Part shown: positions 26,812-36,336 of the stretch, in pieces
Layout: each line of letters opens with the position of its first letter
Position numbering within the stretch: position 1 is the first letter of the stretch
From: Bacteroides sp.
Lineage (GTDB): Bacteria; Bacteroidota; Bacteroidia; Bacteroidales; Muribaculaceae
Direction: 5' to 3'
Assembly: GCA_014802105.1 (NCBI GenBank)
Contig: JAAVCX010000012.1
Location: 36,299-100,298, forward strand
Length of the DNA stretch: 64,000 nucleotides
Program-made: the position numbers and the translations under genes
Notes under the pieces: generated by a model
What the model saw: the letters and a program-made list of their open reading frames with translations, nothing else
Database searches by the model: none
Told to the model about the DNA's origin: nothing

Positions 26812-28038
26812 TTATCGGAGTGACGCGGCGCTTGAGCGACCGGTCGCAAGATACTTATATATTATAGTTAGACAGCGGATGGCCGTGGCTATCATCAGCG
26901 GAATGAAGGCCGGGTTGGGCGACTGCACTCCGCAGGCGAAGATCACCGCCAATGCTATCAGAAGTGCAAAGTTAACACTTTGATAGGTAAACTCCAAGCG
27001 ACGGCCGTTTTTTAGCCAGGGAGCTACCGCTCCGATGAAGGCCGCAGGATTGAGCCAGAGATAGAGCCAGTTGGGCGACGTGGCCTCGTGGACCGACACA
27101 AATATCAGAAACGTGAGCACCAGTCCCTCGAGACCCGAGATCGAGAACCACACTGTGTCAAACCATCTCGCTCCTCCCGGGCAACCTCTGAGCTGACCGA
27201 CGCTCACCACCGCCGAGAGGATCATCACCACGAGGGCGACAGCCATCGGTGTGAGCCACGGAGAGGTGGGCCCGGCGCTTACACAGGGACTCGATTCCGA
27301 CCCCGAGAGATATCTGCGGCCGGTCACGGCCGGTGCGCCCGAGGGGAGAGTAGCTCCGGCCGTCATAGGTGCTAACAACAGAGGGGCGAAAGTGTTCTCG
27401 CGCTCACTGATAGGGCGGTCTATCCCACTGCCGAGAGCTGTGTCGATACCAAACTGATACCAGGGATAATTGACATGAAAATGTCTCATAACGTTGCGGA
27501 ACGTCGACGAAGCCTCGTCCGACAGAGGCACAGGTGCAAGCCTCAGAGAGTCGCCTACAGCCTGCTCTATCACGGCCAGAGGTCGGGTTGCGCAGTTGTC
27601 GAGCACATAATTATATCGGTAGGTGCGGTTTTCGGGTCTGACGTTGTCGAGCACAATCTGAGTGACCCTTTCGGCCTGGATGGAATCAAGATTAAGATCG
27701 AGCTCGACCACCGGGCGCCCCTGGGCGGCGTATGCGTTGAGGAAATAAGTGGTCGGCGCGGCCGCGGCTATATAGTCGGTCTCGCCCTTTACGAACCGAT
27801 ACACGAAATTGGGCGAGTTGAAATCAAAGACACCCCAGTTGACCGTAAAGTCGCCATAGACCGGATGTATCACCCTGAGAGCAGCATGTCCCTCGAGCTC
27901 ATAGATCTCCCTGCCGGCGTCACACACCAGCAACGACACCCTCGGGGCCTCACCTCTGAGCTGTAGCGAGACGAGGATCATCATCAGGAGCGTCAAAATG
28001 TGTCCTGTAGGCAACAGTCTTTTCTTCAAGGTTTTCAT
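26812..28038 (-). CDS. DUF4105 (Lnb-type) membrane protein
   Basis: 408 residues from MKTLKKRLLPTG; this ATG overlaps the mutL stop by 4 bases, which fixes the start. After a signal/anchor segment (ILTLLMMILVSLQL), a periplasmic domain carries a conserved His (YELEGHAALRVIHP) and Cys (YVLDNCATRPL), the papain-like pair of DUF4105. About five membrane helices fill the C-terminal third (TPMAVALVVMILSAVVSVG onward). As I recall, the family has been linked to lipoprotein N-acylation (Lnb) in Bacteroides; if so this enzyme finishes lipoprotein maturation, which suits a cluster of envelope genes and the many lipoproteins in this window. The function here is inference. Confidence 0.82.
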   Translation of the reverse strand: MKTLKKRLLPTGHILTLLMMILVSLQLRGEAPRVSLLVCDAGREIYELEGHAALRVIHPVYGDFTVNWGVFDFNSPNFVYRFVKGETDYIAAAAPTTYFLNAYAAQGRPVVELDLNLDSIQAERVTQIVLDNVRPENRTYRYNYVLDNCATRPLAVIEQAVGDSLRLAPVPLSDEASSTFRNVMRHFHVNYPWYQFGIDTALGSGIDRPISERENTFAPLLLAPMTAGATLPSGAPAVTGRRYLSGSESSPCVSAGPTSPWLTPMAVALVVMILSAVVSVGQLRGCPGGARWFDTVWFSISGLEGLVLTFLIFVSVHEATSPNWLYLWLNPAAFIGAVAPWLKNGRRLEFTYQSVNFALLIALAVIFACGVQSPNPAFIPLMIATAIRCLTIIYKYLATGRSSAASLR

Positions 28039-30011
28039 CCGAGTATACGTTGGAATGTGTCGTCGGGGAGGATGGTGAGTATCTTCTTGCCGTCGGGAGC
28101 AAGAGTGGGCGAAGTGGAGCTGAAAAGCTCTGAGAGCAGCGAGTCGATCTCGTCGGAGCTGAGCGGCTGACCACGTCTGACGGCACCACTGCGGGCCATC
28201 GACAGCGCCACCTGCTCGCGCATAGCCCAATTGAGATCAAGACCGGTCTCGGTGACATTGTCGATCATGGCCAGAAGAGTCTCGCGTGGAGAACTCTCTG
28301 AGAGACGTGCCGGTATGCCGTCGACACTCCAGCGGTTCTCACCTCGGGGGGTCACCACAAAACCGAGACACTTCAAGGGTTCCCTGAGCTCGCTCATCAC
28401 CGCGCTCTGGGAGGGCGAGAGTTCGAGTATTTCGGGAAACATGGTAGCCTGAGGGGCAAATTCGGGTTGCTCGCCTTCGGCCCCGGTCTTGGCCATATAC
28501 CTGTCGTAGAGCACTCTCAGGTGGGCTCGGTGCTGGTCGATCACCATCAGGCCCTCGCGAGAGGAGGTGATGATATAACTGTTGCGATACTGCATGGCTC
28601 CGCCTCCGGGAGCCGTGGCCTCGAAAGGCAGGGCTCCGTCGCGGTGCTCAGGCGCGGGGACTGTAGCTCCGGCGGCCGTGTCAGACTCAACGGCGGGGAG
28701 AACAGCTCCCGACCCGGGCTCGGGGTCAAGCCCCTCGTCACGCTTGCGCATGAAATCGTCATAGAGTTGCGCCCAGTCAGTGACAGGAGCTCTTAAAGAG
28801 CCTCTGAGAGAGCCTCCGGCGGTGTTTTCGCGAGGAGCGGCGACATGACGCCGGCCTGTCACTCCCGACTGGCCGAAAAACTCTGTGGCCGAGGGTACTG
28901 ACTCGCCAAAGGGATTGTAACTTGGATCAATATCAATCTCGGGAGCAACCCTGTCCGACGGGTCGAAGACAGGTATCTCGGGCACATCGTTGTCACGGTT
29001 GAAGTCGAGAGACGGGCCCACATTAAATCGGCCCAGCGAGTCGCGTATGGCGGCAGTGAGTATCTGCCAGATACCCTGCTCGTTCTCAAACTTGATCTCG
29101 TTTTTTGTGGGGTGGATATTTACATCGATTGTCTCGGGATCAACCCTGAGATTTATGAAATAGTTGGGCTGAGAGTCGGCCGGTATCAGATGTTCATAAC
29201 ATTGCATCACGGCCTTATGGAAATAGGGATGGCGCATGTTGCGGCCATTGACCATAAAGAACTGCAGGGGATTGCGTCGGCGTGCGTTCTCGGGCAGACC
29301 GACAAAGCCCTGTATGCCGACGATAGAAGTGTCGGTCTCGACGGGGATCAGCTGCTTGTCGAGATTTTTGCCGAAGAGATCACAGATACGCCTCTTGAAG
29401 GAGCCGTGCATCAGCGAGTGGACGGTGACATCGTTGCTCACCAGAGTGAAATCCACGCCGGTATTCACAAGTGCCAGACGCTCAAACTCTCTCATGATAG
29501 CACTCATCTCCACGGTGTCTTTCTTGAGGAACTTCCGTCGGGCCGGCACATTGAAAAAGAGGTTTTTGACCATCATGTTTGACCCGGCCACACAGGCCTC
29601 GGGCTCCTGGCTCTCTACCTTGGAGCCATTGATGATCAGACGAGTTCCCAACGTCGCTCCCCGCTTCATCGTGACAAGTTCGACCTGCGAGACTGCCGCG
29701 ATCGAGGCCAAAGCCTCGCCGCGGAAACCCATGGTGTGGAGCGAGAACAGATCGGCAGCCTCAGTGATTTTACTCGTAGCATGACGTTCAAACGCCATGA
29801 GCGCGTCGGTGTCGCTCATGCCCGAACCATTATCGACCACCTGTATCAGTGTACGGCCGGCATCCTTGAGCACAATAGTGATCGAGGTGGCTCCGGCATC
29901 GACCGAATTTTCGACAAGCTCCTTGATCACCGAGGCCGGACGCTGTATCACCTCGCCGGCCGCTATCTGATTGGCCACGGAGTCGGGGAGGAGACGTATG
30001 ATGTCACTCAT
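28035..30011 (-). CDS. mutL: DNA mismatch repair protein MutL
   Basis: 658 residues. The GHKL ATPase motifs are intact: NQIAAGEVIQRPASVIKELV with ENSVDAGAT, DNGSGM, and TMGFRGEALASI, and NVHPTKNEIKF closes the N-terminal half as INIHPTKNEIKF-like DVNIHPTKNEIKFE. A variable linker (about 340-450) precedes the dimerisation domain. The endonuclease metal motif normally DQHAAxER reads DQHRAHLRVLYDRY, and the downstream ACxxAIR and CPHGRP motifs are replaced by MARSGAVRRGQ and LAPDGKK. It works with MutS in mismatch repair; nicking activity may be altered or absent. It overlaps genes on both sides by 4 bases. Confidence 0.96.
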   Translation of the reverse strand: MSDIIRLLPDSVANQIAAGEVIQRPASVIKELVENSVDAGATSITIVLKDAGRTLIQVVDNGSGMSDTDALMAFERHATSKITEAADLFSLHTMGFRGEALASIAAVSQVELVTMKRGATLGTRLIINGSKVESQEPEACVAGSNMMVKNLFFNVPARRKFLKKDTVEMSAIMREFERLALVNTGVDFTLVSNDVTVHSLMHGSFKRRICDLFGKNLDKQLIPVETDTSIVGIQGFVGLPENARRRNPLQFFMVNGRNMRHPYFHKAVMQCYEHLIPADSQPNYFINLRVDPETIDVNIHPTKNEIKFENEQGIWQILTAAIRDSLGRFNVGPSLDFNRDNDVPEIPVFDPSDRVAPEIDIDPSYNPFGESVPSATEFFGQSGVTGRRHVAAPRENTAGGSLRGSLRAPVTDWAQLYDDFMRKRDEGLDPEPGSGAVLPAVESDTAAGATVPAPEHRDGALPFEATAPGGGAMQYRNSYIITSSREGLMVIDQHRAHLRVLYDRYMAKTGAEGEQPEFAPQATMFPEILELSPSQSAVMSELREPLKCLGFVVTPRGENRWSVDGIPARLSESSPRETLLAMIDNVTETGLDLNWAMREQVALSMARSGAVRRGQPLSSDEIDSLLSELFSSTSPTLAPDGKKILTILPDDTFQRILG

Positions 30012-31996
30012 GGCTCCACCTCCTCTTCTTCAGTATCATCGACTGTCTCGGTTGTTTCGGAAGATCCGACCGATCCGGAATCATCATCCGGTGTATCCGG
30101 TGTATCTGTTGTATCGGATTTGTCCGATGTATCTGATGTGTCGGAGTTGTCTGGTGTGTCTGTCGGGTCGGCCGGGTCAGATGATTCAGCCGGCAGGGCC
30201 TGGACATCGGGAGGAGTTGTCGGTAGTGATTCGTCCTCTTCGACGGGCTGCTGCAATCCGGGTATCAAAGCCCCCTTGGGCACAGCCATCGGTTTGCCGA
30301 GCGCCTGACCTCTCATAGTCATGGCGTCCTTGCTCATGGATCCGAGTATATTCTGCCGCGCAAGGTCGGCCATTTCAGCCGGATAGTCAAACACTTCCAT
30401 AGGCTCCATAGGTCTCAGAGGGCCATACCAACGGAATTTTGGTAAAATATAAGAGGTGCGGCGCGCCAGATATAGGGGAGTTACCTTGCCGGTAGTTTCG
30501 GGCCACATCACGAGCTTGTCTATATCTCCATCGGTAAAGTCCACATTCATATAGGAACTCTCCGTGTAGGAAAACTTATTATAGGTCGAGTCGTTTTCCA
30601 TCGGGAACATGATGGTCTGCACGTTGCCCTCGGCATAGAGACGGCGTATCGTGGTATCCTCCATCCACACAGTCATATCGCTTGCCGAGAGCTGATTGTA
30701 ACAGTCTTCGGCGATGTGTTGGGACATGATGCCCATCTCGGGCAGACGGGCCCAGTCGGCGGTAGAGTCAGTGAGATGCACCCAGATGAGGTTACCGGCC
30801 ACCTGCTTGTCGTCGGTCCACACTATCGGGTTGTAATACATATATAATATAGAGTCTCTCTCGACCATGCTCATGGAGTCGCAGAGTCCCTGGATGTCGC
30901 GACGGAAGAAGCGCACCCTGTGGAATATGTTGGTGATCTTGGTCGAGTCGGGGAGCTGATAGGCTGTGATGGTGTCGCCATGGAGATAGAGCGTATCGGT
31001 ACGCGAATATTCCATAGCCAGTGCATTGCCGGTCACAAACGCGCTGTCTTTCATCTCGTCATAGTACCCGTAGGCACCGCTGATGGCCGACTGATTGACC
31101 GAGTCGGTGAGCACCATGTGGCCGAACGCCTCGCCGAAACCGCCCTGGCGGTCGTAGAACAGAGTATCGCCGGTCAGGGTGTTGCCACGGCGGGTGTGAA
31201 CCACCGAGCGGTCATAGAGATCCGCCACACCGTCGCGGGTGTCATAGAGCCCCGAAGTCGAGGTGATCTCGCCGTCTTTGCTGACAATGAGGGTCTGACA
31301 CATCAATTGGGCCACGGCGGTAGCCGTGTTGTAGGTGAGCGAGTCGGTATATATATGAAGCGTATCGTTGTCTGACGGGCCTGTCAGCTCCACATCGAGA
31401 TAGAAGTAAGCGTCTTTGGTCGCAGGATAAAAGTAACCCTGGCGCGAGGTGAGCGTATTGGTCTTGTCGTCGAGCCTGCCGTCGGTCATATAGTAGCCTA
31501 CATCGGCCCCCATGTCATAGAAACACACAGGAGTGGTCAGCGTCACGTCACGATTGATGAGCCTGACATTACCGCCGGGGGTCGCACGCAACTCGGCCAA
31601 CTCGGTGAGTCCGTCGTAGTAGAGCTCGTCGGCATAGACAAACAGAGTGTCGCCCTGCTCCATCCTGACGTTGCGGAAAGCCTCCAGCGACGAAGTTTCC
31701 TCATAGAAACGAGCCGAGTCACAGTACATGAACATGTCGCCCCTGCGAAACTGCACGTTACCCACAAGTATCTGGGCATCGGTGCCGTAGGGTTTGTCAA
31801 GAATATCTGCATGCTCGATAAACACGCGCCCCGGCTCGTGGCGGTCGGCCTGAGGTATCATAGGGCGTATGGGCTGGTCGGTGCCGGCGGCGGTCTTGGG
31901 AGCGGGGGGCGTCTGAGGATCGTCGGGAGTCTGGGCCAGCATGGCCGGCAGCGACACTACGGCTACGGCCAGCAACGGCAACAGCGGTGATTTCAT
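30008..31996 (-). CDS. OstA-like (LptA/LptD N-terminal domain) periplasmic protein
   Basis: 662 residues with a signal peptide (LLPLLAVAVVSLPAMLAQ). The body is a long series of beta-jellyroll strands of OstA type: QILVGNVQFRRGDMFMYCDSA, FRNVRMEQGDTLFVYADEL and RRGNTLTGDTLFYDRQ. Such proteins carry lipopolysaccharide across the periplasm. The C-terminal 55 residues are a low-complexity run of D, T, P, S and E (DTPDNSDTSDTSDKSD and similar), probably disordered. The stop overlaps the mutL start by 4 bases; the parvulin gene lies 38 bases upstream. Confidence 0.85.
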   Translation of the reverse strand: MKSPLLPLLAVAVVSLPAMLAQTPDDPQTPPAPKTAAGTDQPIRPMIPQADRHEPGRVFIEHADILDKPYGTDAQILVGNVQFRRGDMFMYCDSARFYEETSSLEAFRNVRMEQGDTLFVYADELYYDGLTELAELRATPGGNVRLINRDVTLTTPVCFYDMGADVGYYMTDGRLDDKTNTLTSRQGYFYPATKDAYFYLDVELTGPSDNDTLHIYTDSLTYNTATAVAQLMCQTLIVSKDGEITSTSGLYDTRDGVADLYDRSVVHTRRGNTLTGDTLFYDRQGGFGEAFGHMVLTDSVNQSAISGAYGYYDEMKDSAFVTGNALAMEYSRTDTLYLHGDTITAYQLPDSTKITNIFHRVRFFRRDIQGLCDSMSMVERDSILYMYYNPIVWTDDKQVAGNLIWVHLTDSTADWARLPEMGIMSQHIAEDCYNQLSASDMTVWMEDTTIRRLYAEGNVQTIMFPMENDSTYNKFSYTESSYMNVDFTDGDIDKLVMWPETTGKVTPLYLARRTSYILPKFRWYGPLRPMEPMEVFDYPAEMADLARQNILGSMSKDAMTMRGQALGKPMAVPKGALIPGLQQPVEEDESLPTTPPDVQALPAESSDPADPTDTPDNSDTSDTSDKSDTTDTPDTPDDDSGSVGSSETTETVDDTEEEEVEP

Positions 31997-32034
31997 AAAC
32001 TGACAGTCTTGGTAGAGTCTCGCGATGGGAGGTC

Positions 32035-33426
32035 TTACTTAGAGTTCTTGTTGCCCTTGATCCAACCCTTGTGGACGAAATCGCAGTTGCGCCAACCGTC
32101 CTCGATGCGCACATAAGTCTCTGCGATCTTGCTCTCCACCCATTTCTCGAGTTTTTTCTGCTTCTGGTCGTTCTCGGCCATGGTCTTGATCAACTGATAG
32201 TCGTCGGCAAAGGTGGCACGATGGCCTTCATGTCGGGCCACAAGCTTGACGAGCGCCACGATCTCCTGATTGGTCTTGGGGTCTTTCATGATGAAAGCCT
32301 GGGAGATCTGTCCCGGCTCCATATTATTGACCTGACGGGCCACCTCCTGGGGGAGTTCGGCCATCTCGAAGCGAGAGGTACCGTAGTTCTCCGAACTGCG
32401 GTCGCGCACCACCATGAGGCCACGGTTGTTACGGGTGTCCTTGTCCATCGACAGGGCTATAACGGCCTCTTCAAAAGGTATATCGTTCTGAGTGATGTCG
32501 GCACGCAGGGAGTCGAGACGTATCACAGCCTCCTCGAGATCTTTCTCAGCCACACGAGGTCTCAGCAGTATGTGGCGGAAGTTGGCGCGGTCGCCGCGCT
32601 TCTCGATGAGCTGGATGATGTGATAGCCAAACTCGGTCTCCACCACCTTGCTAACCTTCTTGGGGTCATTGAGATTGAACGCCACGGCCGAGAACTCGGG
32701 CACGTATGTGGCACGGCCCTGAAAGCCGAGCTCGCCGCCACGCGCTGCCGACACGGGGTCGTCGCTATAAAGGATGGCAAGCGTCGAGAACTCGCTTTCG
32801 CCGCGGGTGACACGGTCGGCATAGTCGCGCAGACGAGCCTTGACGTTCTCGATCTCCTCGCGGGGGATGGCCGGCGCGGCCGTGAGTATCTCGACCTCAA
32901 CTTTACGGGGCACGTAAGGGATGGAGTCGGCCGGCAAAGCGTCGAAATACTTGCGCACATCACTGGGAGTAGCCTTGATGTCGCCGACTATCTTATCCTG
33001 CACCATATTGATGCGGCTGCTGTTGGTGCGCGATTCGCGCAGGCTCTGACGGATGCGGCTGATCGGCTTGCCAAACATCTGCTCAAGCTTCTCCACCGAA
33101 CCGAGGTCGCTGACGTATGCGTTGATATACTGCTCGACTTCCTGATTGACCATCGAGGCCTGCACCTCCACGGTGTCGACATCGGCCTGATGCAGATAGA
33201 GCTTCTGGATAGCCAACTGCTCGGGTATCACACAGTAGGGATCGCCGTTGATAGCGATGTTATTAGAGAGCATCTGCTGATATGCCTCCTCTATCTCTGA
33301 CTTCCAGATAGGCTGATCGCCTACGACCCAGGCCACTTCCTCGGCCGAATTGTCTATAGCCGCCATTGCTGCGGCCGCCCCGATGAGCGAGGCCATTCCT
33401 ACCAATATAATATTCTTGATTTTCAC
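32035..33426 (-). CDS. Periplasmic peptidyl-prolyl isomerase (SurA/PpiC type)
   Basis: 463 residues with a signal peptide (IILVGMASLIGAAAAMAAI). A SurA-like N-terminal chaperone part (IWKSEIEEAYQQML, IRQSLRESRTNSSRI) is followed by a parvulin domain (about 180-285: DPVSAARGGELGFQGR, FGYHIIQLIEKRGDRANFRHILLRP) and a second, less conserved parvulin-like region (about 285-400, NRGLMVVRDRSSENYG). It would help outer membrane protein folding. First gene of a run with ostA-like, mutL, the DUF4105 gene and the phosphatase homologue. Confidence 0.93.
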   Translation of the reverse strand: MKIKNIILVGMASLIGAAAAMAAIDNSAEEVAWVVGDQPIWKSEIEEAYQQMLSNNIAINGDPYCVIPEQLAIQKLYLHQADVDTVEVQASMVNQEVEQYINAYVSDLGSVEKLEQMFGKPISRIRQSLRESRTNSSRINMVQDKIVGDIKATPSDVRKYFDALPADSIPYVPRKVEVEILTAAPAIPREEIENVKARLRDYADRVTRGESEFSTLAILYSDDPVSAARGGELGFQGRATYVPEFSAVAFNLNDPKKVSKVVETEFGYHIIQLIEKRGDRANFRHILLRPRVAEKDLEEAVIRLDSLRADITQNDIPFEEAVIALSMDKDTRNNRGLMVVRDRSSENYGTSRFEMAELPQEVARQVNNMEPGQISQAFIMKDPKTNQEIVALVKLVARHEGHRATFADDYQLIKTMAENDQKQKKLEKWVESKIAETYVRIEDGWRNCDFVHKGWIKGNKNSK

Positions 33427-33490
33427 GCTGATTGGCTTAATTTTGCAGGCCGGTCACGGCCCAAGGTAAATGACTGTTGATTTTAGCACC

Positions 33491-33498
33491 CAAAGTTA
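33491..33498 (-). promoter_or_regulatory. Possible -7 box of the PpiC-type gene
   Basis: TAACTTTG on the minus strand, about 65 bases before the ATG at 33426. No -33 TTG lies at the preferred distance; a TTG-like site sits 29 bases upstream. Confidence 0.42.
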
Positions 33499-33552
33499 CG
33501 AAATTTTTGCGGTAATTTGTCGACTTGCAATATTTTTTATATTTTTGACCCC

Positions 33553-34233
33553 ATGAAGAAGCCTCAGACCCCCCCGTTTGTCATCTCGGTAGGCCGCCAG
33601 TTTGGTAGCGGCGGCCGGGTGCTCGCCCAGGCTCTGGCCAAAGAGCTCGGCATCGATTATTACGACAAGGAACTGTTGATCAAAGCCGCCGACCACTCGG
33701 GCATCTCCCCCCGGTTTTTCGAGAAAAACGACGAGAAATTCCCTTCGTTTCTCCAGGGTCTTTTCTCGTTCACCATGGGTGTCACCCCCATGTGCTACTA
33801 CACCGGCACAGGCGCCATCACCGACGATTCGCTCTATAAAGCGGTCAGCGACTTCCTGCAATCCGAGTCAAAGAAAAATTCCTTTGTAGTAGTCGGTCGC
33901 ACAGCCGACTACATCCTGCGCGATCATCCGCGGATGGTGAGCATATTTCTTCACGCGCCGATGGATGAGTGTGTGAAGCGCATCATGGGCCGCAGCAAGG
34001 ATCTTACCCCCGAAAAGGCCGCCCAGATCGCCAAGCGCACCAACAAATGGCGCTCTGAATACTACAACTTCTTCACCGACAAGGAGTGGGGACATGCCTC
34101 AAGTTATGATCTCACCATCGACACCTCGCGCGTCTCAATTCCTCAGGCCGTAAGTCTCATCAAATCTTACCTGAGTATGCGCGGTCTGCTGGATGCCGAA
34201 GCAACCCCTGAAAACACCGGCGGAAACGCCTGA
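33553..34233 (+). CDS. Cytidylate kinase-like family protein
   Basis: About 226 residues from MKKPQTPPFVISVGRQFGSGGR. The P-loop-like GRQFGSGGRVLAQALAKELG and the later SVSIFLHAPMDECVKRIMGR-type strand (MVSIFLHAPMDECVKRIM) with RTNKWRSEYYNFFTD match the AAA_26 cytidylate-kinase-like group common in gut bacteria. It is distinct from true Cmk and its substrate is not established. The frame is open 36 bases further upstream, but the ATG at 33553 begins the conserved strand. It is divergent from the PpiC gene and convergent with the porin gene. Confidence 0.85.
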   Translation: MKKPQTPPFVISVGRQFGSGGRVLAQALAKELGIDYYDKELLIKAADHSGISPRFFEKNDEKFPSFLQGLFSFTMGVTPMCYYTGTGAITDDSLYKAVSDFLQSESKKNSFVVVGRTADYILRDHPRMVSIFLHAPMDECVKRIMGRSKDLTPEKAAQIAKRTNKWRSEYYNFFTDKEWGHASSYDLTIDTSRVSIPQAVSLIKSYLSMRGLLDAEATPENTGGNA

Positions 34234-34372
34234 ATGATTTTTCAGCCAGACACTCAGCCTTTTCCCGACAAGACATTCAGCCCCTTTCGCGCTACCGCGA
34301 CATAATCGCGGCAGCCGGGTTCTGACACGCCCCACCCCTCGTTACTCATAGGCAAGCATGAGAGGTAGGAAA

Positions 34373-35413
34373 TCAGAACTTTATGATCATTTCGGCGACA
34401 ATCTTATCCATATCGCCGGCCGCTACGAGTGCCCCGTTGTGTCGCTCACGCCCGAAATATTTCTCATAGTCGAGCCTCAGATCACATCTCACAGCCTTAT
34501 AGGCGTATGTCAGAGTGCCTCCGGCAGTGATGCGCTGACGCGCCGGATGATTTACGGTGAGCACGCCGTCAGTGCGCACTCCGCTGCTATGGGCCGTAAT
34601 TCCATCCCAGCGCAGGTCTATTGAGGCACGGTTGAACACCCCGGCCTTGACCGGCATCCAGAAATCGCCCCACACCACCCAGGCATGAGCCGGCCGGGCC
34701 GCACGATGAGTATAATGCTTGTGCATATATTCAGCCTCGAGAGTCCAACGGCCCGATTGCCACCCGGCCGAGACATCCCAGAGATTGGCTCTCACCGAGT
34801 CGGGTACGATGGTCATAGCCCCCGAGCTCACCTTGAAATCGCCGACAGTCAGAGTTGCCTTACCTGAGTAGCTCATAGTCTTGACCCAGACATCATGATC
34901 GGCCATCGAGGTAGGATTGAAGGCTCCGGCCTCGAGCTGAAGCGAACTCAGACTGCTCAGTCGGGGCGCATAAGAGAGCTTTGCGCCGACAGCCCTGACA
35001 TTACACATCTGCTTGCCGAGAAACGACCGATTGGAGAACAGATAGTTGCCGGGGCCGCGGAAACAGTCGGTACCAAACGGCATCCTGAACTGTCCGGCCT
35101 GAAATTTCAAACATCCGGCAATGGCTATGCGCCCCCAGGCGTCAAGTATCTTCATCTTGCCGCGGTCACAGAGGTCGGTCTGAAAGAAATAGTCGATACC
35201 CGGAGCAACTGCCCCGTCAATACTCACGCGGGCATTTCTCACCTGAAAACGCGACCCCTCGCCATCGAGCCCACCTTCCCAGCGGGCGCGGAAAGTACCG
35301 TGAAGCCGGGGCGTCAGATCTATTTTCTCCTCGCTATATGCCGAAATCATAGCCACACAGGCCAAAACGGCCGTCAACACACGACGGGCCGTCAAAGTAT
35401 AGTCTTTTCTCAT
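34373..35413 (-). CDS. Outer membrane porin, OprP/OprO-like
   Basis: About 346 residues from MRKDYTLTARRVLTAVLACVAMISAYS, a signal peptide. The mature part starts LTPRLHGTFRARWEGG and continues in amphipathic strands: FQVRNARVSIDGAVAPGIDYFFQ, LKFQAGQFRMPFG (the strand pattern of phosphate-selective porins), and a final IVAEMIIKF ending in Phe as expected for BAM recognition. Probably a 16-stranded porin. It stands downstream of the ECF sigma gene on the same strand (59-base gap), so control by that sigma factor is possible. Confidence 0.82.
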   Translation of the reverse strand: MRKDYTLTARRVLTAVLACVAMISAYSEEKIDLTPRLHGTFRARWEGGLDGEGSRFQVRNARVSIDGAVAPGIDYFFQTDLCDRGKMKILDAWGRIAIAGCLKFQAGQFRMPFGTDCFRGPGNYLFSNRSFLGKQMCNVRAVGAKLSYAPRLSSLSSLQLEAGAFNPTSMADHDVWVKTMSYSGKATLTVGDFKVSSGAMTIVPDSVRANLWDVSAGWQSGRWTLEAEYMHKHYTHRAARPAHAWVVWGDFWMPVKAGVFNRASIDLRWDGITAHSSGVRTDGVLTVNHPARQRITAGGTLTYAYKAVRCDLRLDYEKYFGRERHNGALVAAGDMDKIVAEMIIKF

Positions 35414-35472
35414 AAATAACAGTTGGTGATCAGTCACGCACACAATGCGCACACAAAATCAGCTCAGCATCA

Positions 35473-36063
35473 TCACACAGCGAGGCTGAGATTTTTTTCT
35501 GTCGCCATGCGACGTATATTGAGTATCGCATAGCGCATACGTCCGAGAGCGGTGTTGATGCTCACCCCCGTGGCCGCAGCTATCTCCTTGAACGACATAT
35601 TACGGTAATATCTCATCACAAGCACTTCGCGCTGGGCATCGGGGAGAGCCATCACCAGCGAGCGGAGGTCTTCATCAATCTGAAAACTCACCATCTCGTC
35701 CTCGATCGTGCCCGAGCAGAGGTCGCGGCGATTGAGCAGATCACACCCCTCGTCGTCGGTCGATACCACGGGAGCCGTGCGCTCCTGACGGTAATAGTCG
35801 ATGATGAGATTGTGGGCTATACGTGTCAGCCACCCGGGAAATTTTCCGTGTTCGATATACCGGCCCTGACGTATAGTCATGATTACCTTCACAAATGTCT
35901 CCTGAAACAGGTCGTCGGCAAGCACTTTATCCTTGACTATATTGATGATATAGCCGTAAAGCCTCACCTTGTGGCGCTCGAGCAACACGTCAAACGCTTC
36001 GTTATTTCCATTGGCATAAGCGGCGACCAGCTGAGAGTCGGTCTGCTTAGTCAGTTCTTGCAT
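35473..36063 (-). CDS. RNA polymerase sigma factor, ECF (sigma-70 family)
   Basis: 196 residues. Region 2 reads LLERHKVRLYGYIINIVKDKVLADDLFQETFVKV with FPGWLTRIAHNLIIDYYRQ; region 4 reads LPDAQREVLVMRYYRNMSFKEIA with GVSINTALGRMRYAILNIRRM. It directs transcription of a stress or envelope regulon. No anti-sigma gene is adjacent; the OprP-like porin is the downstream neighbour. The 36064-36336 gap upstream is AT-rich and otherwise holds only the promoter of the next gene. Confidence 0.95.
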   Translation of the reverse strand: MQELTKQTDSQLVAAYANGNNEAFDVLLERHKVRLYGYIINIVKDKVLADDLFQETFVKVIMTIRQGRYIEHGKFPGWLTRIAHNLIIDYYRQERTAPVVSTDDEGCDLLNRRDLCSGTIEDEMVSFQIDEDLRSLVMALPDAQREVLVMRYYRNMSFKEIAAATGVSINTALGRMRYAILNIRRMATEKNLSLAV

Positions 36064-36296
36064 TGTTTTCTTAGCTTTTAGGTTAGTGTAGAGTTCTCTT
36101 CAATAGGCAGCTATGTTTGGGATGGAAATAATAGGGAAAAACTATTCTGTTAATATTATCTAAAATTCTACAACCTGTACAATAAGTTGGTTTACTAATG
36201 CAAATATAGTGATTTTTCGGCAACCGGCCAATTTTCTTAGCATAATTTAACCACCCTAAAATATACGACACCCATACTTATATCGTTATTATTAGC

Positions 36297-36304
36297 TATC
36301 TTTG
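36297..36304 (+). promoter_or_regulatory. Possible -7 box of the prolyl oligopeptidase gene
   Basis: TATCTTTG followed by C, a standard Bacteroidetes -7 box, 32 bases before the ATG at 36337. I do not see a TTG at the -33 position. Confidence 0.5.
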
Positions 36305-36336
36305 CGTGGTTAGTAACTCTCATAACATTTCACTTA

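Noticed and set aside
30008..30180. Low-complexity D/T/P/S coding stretch at the end of the OstA-like gene considered as a sequencing repeat or separate element
   Set aside because: It stays in frame to a stop that overlaps mutL, so it is read as a disordered tail.
34295..34311. CCGCGA-N5-TCGCGG hairpin between the kinase-like and porin genes
   Set aside because: Only six pairs and no T tract on either strand; too weak to call a terminator although the genes converge there.
36083..36271. 62-codon minus-strand frame upstream of the ECF sigma gene
   Set aside because: AT-rich, no recognisable motif, lies in the promoter-containing gap between divergent genes.
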